64,000 bases of DNA from positions 186,001 to 250,000 of the forward strand of contig CAXXNZ010000013.1 in assembly GCA_963676075.2 (NCBI GenBank), given 5' to 3'. Below the pieces are notes generated by a model. That model was not told the DNA's origin. It saw only the letters and a program-made list of their open reading frames with translations, and did not search any database. The stretch is from JAHJQZ01 sp963676075. Its GTDB lineage: Bacteria; Pseudomonadota; Alphaproteobacteria; Rhizobiales; Devosiaceae. The position numbers and the translations under genes are program-made. Of this stretch, positions 54,214 to 63,050 are shown piece by piece (the stretch's first letter is position 1; each line of letters begins with the position of its first letter).

Positions 54214-55455
54214 ATGAAGCATCCCCTCTCTCCACTTGCTCCCAAGAGCTATCCCGAACTGCCGAGGGTTTCCGGTGTGCGCTTCGCCACCGCCGAAGCC
54301 GGAATCAAGTATCAGAACCGTACCGATGTGCTCCTGGCGGTGTTCGAGCCAGGTACCACCGTCGCCGGCGTCCTGACCAAGTCGAAGTGTCCCTCGGCGC
54401 CGGTCGATTGGTGCCGCACTCATCTGCCTTCGGGCGCGGCGCGGGCGCTGGTGGTCAATTCCGGCAATGCCAATGCCTTCACCGGCATGCGCGGCCACGA
54501 CGCTGCGCACACCACGGCGAACCTTGCCGCGCACGCCGTTGGCTGCGTCGCCGAGGATGTGTTCTTGTCCTCGACCGGCGTCATCGGCGAGCCGCTTGAC
54601 GCCCGGAAATTCGAGGACGTCTTCGAGGATTGTGTCACCCGCCTGCATCATCTGCCCTGGCGCGCCGCCGCCGAGGCGATCATGACCACCGACACCTACC
54701 CGAAACTGGCTGGCAGGGACGTGGAGATCGATGGCACCAAGGTGGTGATAAACGGCATCGCCAAGGGCTCCGGCATGATTGCGCCGGACATGGCCACCAT
54801 GCTCGCCTATGTGTTCACCGACATGCCCGTTGCTGCGCCGGTGCTCCAGGCCATACTCGGCGACAAGGTGCAGAAAAGCTTCAACGCCATCACCGTCGAC
54901 AGCGACACCTCGACCTCGGACACGCTTTTGATGTTCGCCACCGGCACCGCCGGTCGGCACGGCGTGAAATCGCTCACCTCGATTGAGGATCCGCGTTTTG
55001 CCGCCTTCGCCGATGCGGTCGGTCAGGTGCTGTTCGATCTGGCCATGCAGGTTGTGCGCGACGGCGAGGGGGCGACCAAGTTCGTCACCGTTACCGTCAG
55101 CGGCGCGACAAGCGACGAGAGCGCCAACACCATTGCTCGCGCCATTGCCAATTCGCCGCTGGTCAAGACCGCGGTCGCCGGCGAGGACGCCAACTGGGGC
55201 CGCATCGTCATGGCCGTCGGCAAGGCCGGCGAGCCGGCAGAACGTGATCGTCTGGAGATCAAGTTCGGTGCCTTCACCGTCGCCAGCAAGGGCGAGCGCG
55301 TCACTGGCTATGACGAGGACGCGGTCAGCGCCTACATGAAGAGCGACAGCATCACCATCGAGGCCGATCTCGGCCTCGGCACGGGCCGGGCAACGGTCTA
55401 CACCTGCGACCTGACCCATGGCTATATCGATATCAACGGCTCCTACCGAAGCTGA
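54214..55455 (+). CDS. argJ: Bifunctional ornithine acetyltransferase / N-acetylglutamate synthase
   Basis: 413 residues. The self-cleavage site is at T195 in KGSGMIAPDMATMLAY, giving alpha and beta chains. Other landmarks are VVNSGNANAFTG and the C-terminal THGYIDINGSYRS. It recycles the acetyl group from N-acetylornithine to glutamate in arginine synthesis. The ATG at 54214 has AGGA upstream; the frame back to 54061 overlaps the preceding gene. The GNAT gene begins within its last 38 bases. Confidence 0.96.
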   Translation: MKHPLSPLAPKSYPELPRVSGVRFATAEAGIKYQNRTDVLLAVFEPGTTVAGVLTKSKCPSAPVDWCRTHLPSGAARALVVNSGNANAFTGMRGHDAAHTTANLAAHAVGCVAEDVFLSSTGVIGEPLDARKFEDVFEDCVTRLHHLPWRAAAEAIMTTDTYPKLAGRDVEIDGTKVVINGIAKGSGMIAPDMATMLAYVFTDMPVAAPVLQAILGDKVQKSFNAITVDSDTSTSDTLLMFATGTAGRHGVKSLTSIEDPRFAAFADAVGQVLFDLAMQVVRDGEGATKFVTVTVSGATSDESANTIARAIANSPLVKTAVAGEDANWGRIVMAVGKAGEPAERDRLEIKFGAFTVASKGERVTGYDEDAVSAYMKSDSITIEADLGLGTGRATVYTCDLTHGYIDINGSYRS

Positions 55456-56203
55456 TCCCGGCCCGGAACTCATCATCGCCGAAACACGGTTCCTCGACGC
55501 CTGGCCGGCGCTTGAGACGCGCTGGGACGGCGCCTGGGTCTGGCGGTATGCGCGTGGCTTCACCAAGCGCGCCAATGCCATCCAGTGCCAGGACCGGGCC
55601 GATGACGGCGATGCCGAAGCGCGCCTGTTGCGCCTTGCCGAATGGTCCCGCGAGGTCGGCATCGCGCCGGTCTTCCGCCAGAGCCCGCTTGCCGGGCCCG
55701 GCGTCATCGCGGCGCTCGATCGGCTTGGTTGGGAAAAGGTCGAGTTGAGCCGTATCCTTTATCTCGACACGCTCGCCGCAGGCCTCAGTGTTTCCCATCG
55801 CTCGGCCCTGTCGCTGCGCGCCGGGCCGGCCTGGATCGGACCGCAATGCCGGTTGCAGGGCTATGATCCGGCAACCCGCCGCACCTTGTCCGAGATCATT
55901 ACCCGCATGCCTGACAGCGTCACCGGCATCACCGTGTTCGATAGTGACAACCAGCCGGCTGCCTCGGTGCTGGCCGTCGCCGTCGGCGATCTCGCCATGT
56001 TCACCAATGTCGTGACGTCCCCGCACCATCGCCGCCAGGGCCTTGGGCGCAGCGCCATGGCTGCGGCGCTCAATGCCATGGCCGAGATGGGCGCGACCCG
56101 CGCCGCCATCCATGTCTCGGCCGGCAACGCGCCCGCCGAAGCCCTGTACGCCGGCTTCGGTTTCCGCGAGATCGGCAGCTATATCTATCGAAAGGCGCCG
56201 TAA
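55418..56203 (+). CDS. GNAT-family N-acetyltransferase
   Basis: 261 residues. The acetyl-CoA motif A is VVTSPHHRRQGLGRSAMAAAL near residue 200, followed by ASGNAPAEALYAGFGFREI-like motif B; the N-terminal half resembles a degenerate second GNAT fold. The only usable start, ATG 55418, overlaps argJ by 38 bases in another frame. It overlaps mutT by one base. Substrate unknown; the argJ - GNAT - mutT order is common in rhizobia. Confidence 0.85.
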   Translation: MAISISTAPTEADPGPELIIAETRFLDAWPALETRWDGAWVWRYARGFTKRANAIQCQDRADDGDAEARLLRLAEWSREVGIAPVFRQSPLAGPGVIAALDRLGWEKVELSRILYLDTLAAGLSVSHRSALSLRAGPAWIGPQCRLQGYDPATRRTLSEIITRMPDSVTGITVFDSDNQPAASVLAVAVGDLAMFTNVVTSPHHRRQGLGRSAMAAALNAMAEMGATRAAIHVSAGNAPAEALYAGFGFREIGSYIYRKAP

Positions 56204-56610
56204 TGAGCGAAAAACCCCTGCTTCTCGTCGTGGCCTGCGCCCTGGTCGACGCCGACCGGCGCGTGCTCATCGCCCAGCGTCCGGAAGGCAAGTCGATGGG
56301 GGGATTGTGGGAGTTTCCCGGCGGCAAGGTCGAATCTGGCGAAACCCCGGAAGACGCTCTGTTAAGAGAGCTTGAAGAAGAGCTTGGCATTTCGACTAAA
56401 ACCGCATGTCTGGCACCGCTAACATTTGCATCCCACGCTTACGAAAAATTTCACTTGTTGATGCCAGTTTTCGTTTGCCGGAAGTGGGTCGGGCTTCCGC
56501 AGCCGCGGGAACATGCGGCGCTCAAATGGGTGAGACCGGTGGCATTGCGGGACTATCCGATGCCGCCCGCCGATATCCCGCTTGTCGCGCCGCTCTGCGA
56601 TCTGCTCTAG
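56203..56610 (+). CDS. mutT: 8-oxo-dGTP diphosphatase MutT
   Basis: 135 residues. A complete Nudix box lies at 41-63 (G-K-V-E-S-G-E then R55-E56-L-E-E-E-L-G). The FPGGKVESGE and EKFHLLMPVF segments are typical for MutT. It removes oxidised dGTP from the nucleotide pool. Coupled to the GNAT gene by TAATG. Confidence 0.92.
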   Translation: MSEKPLLLVVACALVDADRRVLIAQRPEGKSMGGLWEFPGGKVESGETPEDALLRELEEELGISTKTACLAPLTFASHAYEKFHLLMPVFVCRKWVGLPQPREHAALKWVRPVALRDYPMPPADIPLVAPLCDLL

Positions 56611-56678
56611 CCTAGCCGGATCCTTCCGGTTGCATCGTTTTGTCCGGCGCGAACCGGCATGCTCTGGAGTGAGTGAAT

Positions 56679-56885
56679 ATGAAGACGGTCAGCGCGCTTA
56701 TGGCGTCTTTGATCAGAGACGAGCGCGGCGCCACCGCGATCGAATACACCCTTGTCGGGACCCTGATCGCCATGATCGTGTTCGCAGCCGTCGGCTTTGT
56801 CGGCAACGGTACTGACAACCTGCTCAACTACGTTTCCAGCACGACATCGGAAACGTTTAGCAACTCGAGCAATCTGCTGAACTGA
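56679..56885 (+). CDS. Flp/type IVb pilin-like protein (orphan)
   Basis: 68 residues from ATG 56679 (GGAG ten bases upstream); a GTG at 56673 is possible. The prepilin peptidase motif is RGATAIEYTLVG, with E22-Y23 five residues after the glycine, followed by a single hydrophobic helix and a Ser/Asn-rich tail. No tad/cpa assembly genes or peptidase are near, so partners must be elsewhere. Confidence 0.88.
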   Translation: MKTVSALMASLIRDERGATAIEYTLVGTLIAMIVFAAVGFVGNGTDNLLNYVSSTTSETFSNSSNLLN

Positions 56886-56902
56886 GCGCTTTCAGCCCGT
56901 CC

Positions 56903-57733
56903 TCATTTCCCTGATTTCAGCGCCTCGGCAAGGCTCATTTTGGCGCTGCCCGGCTTAAGTGGTTTCTGCTGGCTGTCGTCGGGGGCCCAGCCGCTCATCC
57001 AGATGATCTCGAGCGTCGCCGAAATGCGGCCGTCCGGGTCGACCGGATAGGCCGAGGCCGCCGCCACGAGCTGGTTCGGCGTCACCAGACGCTGGGGCTT
57101 TTCCATCATCGGGTTGCCGGCGCCTAGCTGCTTGAGTTCACGCATCAGCTTCAGCGCATCTCCATAGCGCACCGAATGTGTGTCGGTATCGGAAACAGGC
57201 AGGGCGAAGCCGGCGCGCTGCAGCAGCGATCCGGCGTCGCGCACATCCATGAACGGGGCGACGCGAACGAAAGCTCCGCCGGTATATTCTGAATCCGCCG
57301 CGATCCATGCGGAGCGCAATTCGGTCAGGCTCAGCCCGCCGAGCACGGCGGCAACGAAAAAGCCGTCCGGCCTCAACAGGCGTCTGAGCCGGGTCAGTGT
57401 TCCCGGCACGTCGTTGACCACCTGCAGATCGAGCACCGAGACGATAAGATCGTAATCGCTGCCCGCCAGTGCCGGCATGTCGTCGGCATTGCCCGCCAGC
57501 GTTTGCACGGTCTCGAGCCTGTCGACGGTGCCGAACCCCGGATCGACATTGGCAATGCCCGGACCGATCAGCGCCGCATTCTCGAACCGGCGATTGATCG
57601 TACCGATGCGTTCGCCGAGATCGCCAAGGATCAGCTCTGTGACGAAATCGGGTTTTTGCAGCGTGCCCGCCCGCCTCCGGGCAATCAGCGCGCGGTCGAA
57701 CAGGTCGGGCGGGATGGAGCTTGCGGTCGTCAT
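56903..57733 (-). CDS. SAM-dependent methyltransferase (NDUFAF5/BioC-like)
   Basis: 276 residues. The SAM site is degenerate (ALIGPGIANVDP), while YDLIVSVLDLQVVNDVPGTL, LRRLLRPDGFFVAAVLGG and the C-terminal IIWMSGWAP match the family that includes the complex I assembly factor NDUFAF5 (arginine hydroxylase or methylase) and BioC. The ATG at 57733 (MTTASSIPPD) follows the first ATG at 57748; the shorter form fits the family. Divergent from the ComF gene. Confidence 0.82.
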   Translation of the reverse strand: MTTASSIPPDLFDRALIARRRAGTLQKPDFVTELILGDLGERIGTINRRFENAALIGPGIANVDPGFGTVDRLETVQTLAGNADDMPALAGSDYDLIVSVLDLQVVNDVPGTLTRLRRLLRPDGFFVAAVLGGLSLTELRSAWIAADSEYTGGAFVRVAPFMDVRDAGSLLQRAGFALPVSDTDTHSVRYGDALKLMRELKQLGAGNPMMEKPQRLVTPNQLVAAASAYPVDPDGRISATLEIIWMSGWAPDDSQQKPLKPGSAKMSLAEALKSGK

Positions 57734-57777
57734 TGTCTCATTCCGCACTACGTGGTCGGCATGGCACAGTAAGGCTT

Positions 57778-58557
57778 ATGATCGCCCCGGCGCCGGAAGT
57801 CAAAATGCCAGACCGGACAATTCGTCTTGCAGCAAGCCTGTTTCAGCACCTGCTCGACTTCCTCTATCCGCCGGTCTGCATTGCCTGTGCGGCCCCGGTC
57901 GCCGAGCCGGACGGCTTGTGTCCGTCGTGCTGGCAGGCTCTGGTGCCGATCACCGATCCCTTGTGCCCGGTGCTCGGCCTGCCCTTTGCCACCGACATGG
58001 GCACCGGGGCGCTATCGGCCACAGCGCTCAGCGAACCACCGCCGTTCGATCGCGCCCGTGCTCCGTTCGCCTACACAAAGATCACCTCGCGGATCGTCTC
58101 GCGGTTCAAATATGGCGATCACCCGGAACTGGCGCGCTTCGCTGCCGCTTCCATGGTTGGCGCCGGGCGCGCCTTCTGGCCGGACAATCCGGTGCTGGTG
58201 CCGGTTCCGCTGCACAGGCGACGGCTGTGGCGGCGCGGCTACAACCAGTCGGCGGAGCTGGCGCGCATGCTCTCGCATGCCCTCGATCTCGATTTCGCCC
58301 CCGATCTGGTCACGCGCAAGCGCCACACCCGCCAACAGGTCGGTCTGTCGGGCGCCGAACGCCGCAAGAATGTCGAAGGTGCCTTTTTCGTCAACCAGCA
58401 GACGGCGGCGCGCCACCTCGGCCGGCGTCTGGTTCTGGTCGACGACGTGGTGACGACCGGCGCCACCGTCTCCGCCCTTGCAAAAACGCTGAAACGGGCC
58501 GGATTCGATCACATCGACGTCATCAGCTTTGCACGGGTTGTTCCAGAGGCGGAATGA
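57778..58557 (+). CDS. ComF-family phosphoribosyltransferase-like protein
   Basis: 259 residues. An N-terminal zinc-ribbon-like CIACAAP...CPSC region is followed by the PRTase fold: VLVPVPLHRRRLWRRGYNQSA and the PRPP-binding LVDDVVTTGAT. Relatives include ComF (DNA uptake) and GntX. No competence genes are nearby, and the true role in proteobacteria is not clear. The grxC gene follows 44 bases on. Confidence 0.9.
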   Translation: MIAPAPEVKMPDRTIRLAASLFQHLLDFLYPPVCIACAAPVAEPDGLCPSCWQALVPITDPLCPVLGLPFATDMGTGALSATALSEPPPFDRARAPFAYTKITSRIVSRFKYGDHPELARFAAASMVGAGRAFWPDNPVLVPVPLHRRRLWRRGYNQSAELARMLSHALDLDFAPDLVTRKRHTRQQVGLSGAERRKNVEGAFFVNQQTAARHLGRRLVLVDDVVTTGATVSALAKTLKRAGFDHIDVISFARVVPEAE

Positions 58558-58601
58558 CCCACATACTTCCCATCCTGAATACAGCACTCTCCGGATTAAG
58601 A

Positions 58602-58856
58602 ATGCCCAAGATCGAGATCTACACCACGCCCTATTGTCCCTATTGCCACGCCGCCAAGGCGCTCCTGGACAACAAGGGACAGAGCTATACCGAAATCACC
58701 GTCGAGGACCCGGCGCTCCGGGCCAAGATGACCCAGCGCGCCAACGGTCGACGCACCGTGCCGCAGATCTTCATCGGCGATACCCATGTCGGCGGCTATG
58801 ACGACATGGCCGCGCTCGAAGCGGGCGGTCGCCTCGATCCCCTGCTTGAAGGCTGA
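58602..58856 (+). CDS. grxC: Glutaredoxin 3
   Basis: 84 residues. Dithiol active site C12-P-Y-C15, TVPQIFIG cis-proline loop and GGYDD glutathione-binding motif. It reduces disulfides and ribonucleotide reductase with glutathione. The ATG at 58602 begins MPKIEIYTTPYC. In one run with the nitrilase (7 bases) and DUF1178 gene. Confidence 0.95.
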   Translation: MPKIEIYTTPYCPYCHAAKALLDNKGQSYTEITVEDPALRAKMTQRANGRRTVPQIFIGDTHVGGYDDMAALEAGGRLDPLLEG

Positions 58857-58863
58857 GCGCCAG

Positions 58864-59703
58864 ATGATCCGCGCCGGGCTGGTGCAACTGTGCTCGGCGG
58901 TTGATCCCCGTACCAATCTCGATGCCATTTCCGGCCATGTTGCGGAGGCGGTGTCGGGCGGCGCCAGCTATGTGCTGACCCCGGAAGTGAGCGTCGCCTT
59001 CACCGGCGCACGCGCCGCGCTGGAAGGGGTGGCCGGACCGTTCGAGAACAATGCCGCTGTCGCCGAGCTTGCCGCGCTGGCCAAAAAACACGCCATCTAC
59101 CTCCACCTCGGTTCGATGGCCGTTGCGCTTGAGGGCGGGCGGTTCGCCAATCGATCGCTGCTGTTCGGGCCGGATGGCGCGCTTGCCGGCCAGTACGACA
59201 AGATCCACCTGTTCGATGCCGATCCACCAGGAGACCGGCCCTATCGCGAATCGGACACCTATCGGGGCGGCGATGTCGCAGTGGTGACCGATGCGCCCGG
59301 CTTCGGGCTCGGCATGACGATCTGCTACGACCTGCGCTTTCCTGGGCTTTTCGCTGCACTCGCCGAAGCCGGCGCCGAGGTAATCTCTGTTCCGGCCGCT
59401 TTCACCGTACCGACAGGCAGCGCCCACTGGCACGTTCTCCTGCGCGCCCGTGCCATAGAGACGGGATCGTTCGTTCTGGCGGCAGCCCAGGGTGGCAGCC
59501 ACGAAAACGGGCGGATGACCTATGGCCATTCCCTTGTCGTCGACCCCTGGGGGCGCGTCTTGGCGGAGAAGACGGACACCGAGCCGGGCGTCATATTCGC
59601 CGATCTCGACCTCGGCGCGGTTGCCGAAGCGCGTCAGCGTCTGCCCGCTCTTGCCAATCGCCGGAGCTTTTCGCTAAGCGTTAACAAAACTGGGCCAGAA
59701 TAG
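58864..59703 (+). CDS. Carbon-nitrogen hydrolase (Nit-like amidase)
   Basis: 279 residues. Catalytic triad E41 (LTPEVS), K113 (YDKIHLFD) and C154 (TICYDLRFP). The sequence resembles the Nit1/Nit2 branch, which removes deaminated glutathione or omega-amides; its position after glutaredoxin fits a glutathione-repair role. The ATG at 58864 follows the grxC stop by 7 bases. Confidence 0.92.
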   Translation: MIRAGLVQLCSAVDPRTNLDAISGHVAEAVSGGASYVLTPEVSVAFTGARAALEGVAGPFENNAAVAELAALAKKHAIYLHLGSMAVALEGGRFANRSLLFGPDGALAGQYDKIHLFDADPPGDRPYRESDTYRGGDVAVVTDAPGFGLGMTICYDLRFPGLFAALAEAGAEVISVPAAFTVPTGSAHWHVLLRARAIETGSFVLAAAQGGSHENGRMTYGHSLVVDPWGRVLAEKTDTEPGVIFADLDLGAVAEARQRLPALANRRSFSLSVNKTGPE

Positions 59704-59727
59704 GCTGGTAAACGAAAGGGTAGAGGC

Positions 59728-60186
59728 GTGATTCACTATTCGCTCCTTTGCGAGAACAGGCATGCATTCGACGCTTGGTTCAAGAGCGCCGCAGCCTATG
59801 ACGAACAGGTCCGTCAGGGCATCGTCACCTGCCCGATCTGCTCGACGCGCAAGGTCGAGAAATCGATCATGGCGCCGGCAGTGTCGCGTTCCAGCGAAGA
59901 CGCACGGTCGCTTCCCGAAAGCGCCGGCGGCGAGAAAATGTCGTTTTCCGCCGGCCATCCGCAGCAGGCCCAGCTTCGCGCTGCGCTCAGGCAATTGCGC
60001 GACAAGCTCACCGCCGAGGCCGACTATGTCGGCGACCGGTTCGCCACCGAGGCCCGCAAGATCCATCTGCACGAGGCCGAACCGCGCGGCATCTATGGCG
60101 AAGCAACCAGGGACGAGGTTGCGGACATGGTCGAGGACGGAGTTGATTTCATGCCGCTGCCGCATATCCCTGAAGACCACAACTAG
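59728..60186 (+). CDS. DUF1178 family protein
   Basis: 152 residues from a GTG start with GAGG upstream. The N-terminal zinc-ribbon-like part (HYSLLCENRHAFDAWF and TCPICST) is followed by a helical part with RQLRDKLTAEADYVGDRFATE. The family has no known function and is found after grxC and nitrilase in many alphaproteobacteria. The TAG stop lies in a dispersed repeat. Confidence 0.9.
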   Translation: MIHYSLLCENRHAFDAWFKSAAAYDEQVRQGIVTCPICSTRKVEKSIMAPAVSRSSEDARSLPESAGGEKMSFSAGHPQQAQLRAALRQLRDKLTAEADYVGDRFATEARKIHLHEAEPRGIYGEATRDEVADMVEDGVDFMPLPHIPEDHN

Positions 60187-60330
60187 AGTGGTTTCAGCAA
60201 CCGAAGGTCCGCGTCAGCGCACAGTGGAAACCACGTTTCCGGCTGAACTTGTCACCGCATTGAAAACACGACCATTCAAATATGTCGAACAGATCAGGCG
60301 ATGCCGTTTGAGCATGATCTGATCTAGCGC
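60184..60330 (+). repeat. Dispersed mosaic intergenic repeat, copy 7 (extended)
   Basis: TAGAGTGGTTTCAGCAACCG, AAGGTCCGCGTCAGCGCA, then GTGGAAACCAC hairpin, TTTCCGGCTGAAC, ATTGAAAACACGACCATTC and CAGATCAGGCGATGCC with a final GATCTGATCTAG. It combines blocks of copies 4, 5 and 6, with an extra 30 bases in the middle. It supplies the stop codon of the DUF1178 gene. The remaining gap to 60480 is AT-rich and likely holds the promoter of the next gene. Confidence 0.7.
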
Positions 60331-60480
60331 AAAGTCGATCATGACAGTTTTGCACGTTTTATTATCAAAATAGGAATCTCTGCTTTACGAAATTGGTAAC
60401 CAGCCTTTGGCTTACCGGTCGCTCTCCGGGATCTACGCCCCTGTTGAGGCCCAAAATTAAAAATCCATTAGCATAGCCGG

Positions 60481-62874
60481 ATGCACCCTGATCGAGAGTT
60501 GATCGGCGGTGCTATGAACACTCTTCTCAATACACGGGAATTTTTCTCGATCCTGAAGGCAGGAATGAGCGGACGCGCCGAGTCCGAGCTTTTGCGCGTT
60601 CGCGCCGAGAAGATATTGCGGCGGCAGGTCGACACGGCGATGACCGGGGTCACCATGATCGTCGGCTCCAACTTCCTCATTCTCCTGGTCATTCTGGGGA
60701 CGCTTTACGGGCACGCCGCGCCGCATCACTTGGCTGTCTGGGCCATCTCTGTGATTGGCTCCCTGATTTATCTGCAGGTTCTCAGCGTGCGATACAGCGC
60801 CAACCCGCCGCGGGATTCTGGCCGCATCCGTTTCTGGGCCTGGAGCCTTGAGATCGGCTCAAGCCTCAGGGCACTGGTCTGGGGTATCGGAATACTGGCC
60901 TTTTTCCCGCAGGGAAGCCTCAGCACGCAAATGGCCATTGGCGTGACCGCTGCCGCAATGATGGGCGGCGCCGCCTTTGCCCTTGGTGCCATGCCGATAG
61001 CGGCGATCGTCTTCGTCACCCTGGTGGGTGGCTCCGCAATGATCGCGCTGGTTCTGGCCGGAACGGCGGACACGGTCGCGCTTGCCATTCTGACCGGGGT
61101 CTACATGGCCTATCTGTCGCTCGCCATATTCAATCAGGGTCGCACGATCTTCGGCAACGTCCTGGGCGAGATCGTCAATGGCGAGCAAAAGCAGACCATC
61201 GGGCTGTTGCTCAAGGAGTTCGAGGACAACAGCTCGGACTGGTTATGGCACACCGACGCGCAAGGCCATTTCGTCGATCCGAGCGCCCGATTTGCTTCGG
61301 CGGCCGGAGCGTCGGCCACTCGGCTCAGGGACCTGACGTTCAACGACCTGATCTTTATCGACCCCGACGGCTTCAACAAGCGGGCTGTCGGTCTGTTCTC
61401 GCGGCGCAGGGAAATGCGGGCGGTCGAGGTCAGTCTCACCATTCGCGGCGAGAAGAGATACTGGATGCTCACTGCCGGGCCGAATTTTGACGATCATGGC
61501 GAATTCACCGGCTACCGCGGCGTTGCCAGCGACATCACCGCCAGCCGCGCCGCGTCCGAGCGCCTTGAGCAACTGGCCCACTACGACCAGTTGACGGGCC
61601 TTCTCAATCGCGCGAGCTACCTGGACAAACTGAACAAAGCCATCCTCATCAACGGGCCGGACAGCGTCGGTATCGTGCTTTTGGACCTGACCGGGTTCAA
61701 ATTGGTCAACGACACGCTCGGTCATGCCGTCGGGGACAAGCTGCTCGCAAAGCTTGGCGAGCGCATGCGTGGATGTTCCGCCGCGGACAGGCTGTTTGCC
61801 CGGCTCGGCGGTGACGAGTTCGCCCTGTTGATTAGCGCCTCTCCCAGCGCCAAGGAACTCGAACACGCCGCCAGCGAGCTCCTGAAGCTCTTCGCGCTTC
61901 CTTTCACCATCGGCCCGCACAATGTCGCCATTGACGCCTCTGCCGGCGTGGCGCTCGGCGGACGCGACGGCGGTGACGCCGTCGAACTCATGCGCGCTGC
62001 CGACCTGGCGCTCTATGCCGCCAAATCGAGCGGCAGGGGGCAATGGCTCGAATTCAACGAGAATCTGGCATCGGCCTATGTGCGCCGCCAGAATCTCGAA
62101 CGCGGACTGCGCGAAGCCATCGAGCGGAACCAGCTTTCGCTGCGCTTCCAGCCGATCGTTGCGGTCAATACCGGTGAGGTCTCGGCCTTCGAAACCCTGT
62201 TGCGTTGGCAAAGCCCTGAATTCGGAGCGGTGGGGCCGGCAGAGTTCATCTCCATCGCCGAAGAGAGCGGCATGATCGTTCCGATCGGCAACTGGGTCCT
62301 GCGCGAAGCGACCAAGGCCTGCGCAACCTGTTCCGAGCACACCCAGATCTGCGTCAACGTCTCGCCGGTACAGTTGCGCAACCGCAATCTGGTCGCCTCG
62401 GTCAAGGACGCCCTGAGCCAGAGCGGCCTCAGGCCCGAGCGGCTGGTCCTCGAGATCACCGAAGGCGTTTTCCTCGAACACAATGCCCAGACCGACAAGA
62501 CGCTGCACGACCTGCTGGCGCTGGGCGTACACATTTCTCTGGACGACTTCGGTACCGGCTATTCCTCGCTGAGCTATCTGCGCAGCTTCCCGTTCTCCAA
62601 GGTCAAGATCGACAAGTCCTTCATCGACGATATCGCCAAGACCGGGCCGGACGCGCTTATCGTCAAGGCAATCGTCGATCTTGCTGACGCGTTGGGATTC
62701 GAAGTCGTGGCCGAAGGCGTCGAAGACCACCGCCAGCTGGCCGAACTCGTTCGCCTTGGCTGCGGTTTCGTGCAGGGCTATCTGTTCAGCGAACCACTGG
62801 CCAGGGCCGAGGTCCCCGCCTTCATGCATGATCCGTCACGCATCGGGAACGTGCAGTCCACGGGCGTGGCCTGA
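60481..62874 (+). CDS. Membrane-bound PAS-GGDEF-EAL cyclic-di-GMP protein
   Basis: 797 residues. About six membrane helices (50-220), a PAS domain (about 235-360), a GGDEF domain with intact RLGGDEF at about 440 and an EAL domain (about 545-790). The EAL triplet is ETL (near 571), a common active variant, and DDFGTGYSS (near 688) and EVVAEGVED (near 740) are intact. It may both make and degrade cyclic di-GMP; sensing would involve the membrane part or PAS. A second ATG at 60514 could be the start. Confidence 0.92.
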   Translation: MHPDRELIGGAMNTLLNTREFFSILKAGMSGRAESELLRVRAEKILRRQVDTAMTGVTMIVGSNFLILLVILGTLYGHAAPHHLAVWAISVIGSLIYLQVLSVRYSANPPRDSGRIRFWAWSLEIGSSLRALVWGIGILAFFPQGSLSTQMAIGVTAAAMMGGAAFALGAMPIAAIVFVTLVGGSAMIALVLAGTADTVALAILTGVYMAYLSLAIFNQGRTIFGNVLGEIVNGEQKQTIGLLLKEFEDNSSDWLWHTDAQGHFVDPSARFASAAGASATRLRDLTFNDLIFIDPDGFNKRAVGLFSRRREMRAVEVSLTIRGEKRYWMLTAGPNFDDHGEFTGYRGVASDITASRAASERLEQLAHYDQLTGLLNRASYLDKLNKAILINGPDSVGIVLLDLTGFKLVNDTLGHAVGDKLLAKLGERMRGCSAADRLFARLGGDEFALLISASPSAKELEHAASELLKLFALPFTIGPHNVAIDASAGVALGGRDGGDAVELMRAADLALYAAKSSGRGQWLEFNENLASAYVRRQNLERGLREAIERNQLSLRFQPIVAVNTGEVSAFETLLRWQSPEFGAVGPAEFISIAEESGMIVPIGNWVLREATKACATCSEHTQICVNVSPVQLRNRNLVASVKDALSQSGLRPERLVLEITEGVFLEHNAQTDKTLHDLLALGVHISLDDFGTGYSSLSYLRSFPFSKVKIDKSFIDDIAKTGPDALIVKAIVDLADALGFEVVAEGVEDHRQLAELVRLGCGFVQGYLFSEPLARAEVPAFMHDPSRIGNVQSTGVA

Positions 62875-63050
62875 CGTTGCCGGCAGCGCCTCCGATTTCC
62901 AACTGGCATGGGCGCATATCGAGGGCGGTTACCGAGACCTAGCCAAAGCCTCAAGCATTCCCGTCGCACGTATTAGCGCCAATATCCCCCTTGCGGGTCC
63001 AGTGCGGCCGGAGCCACACTGCCGGCCGAAATCAGTTTGGAGGATTCGTC

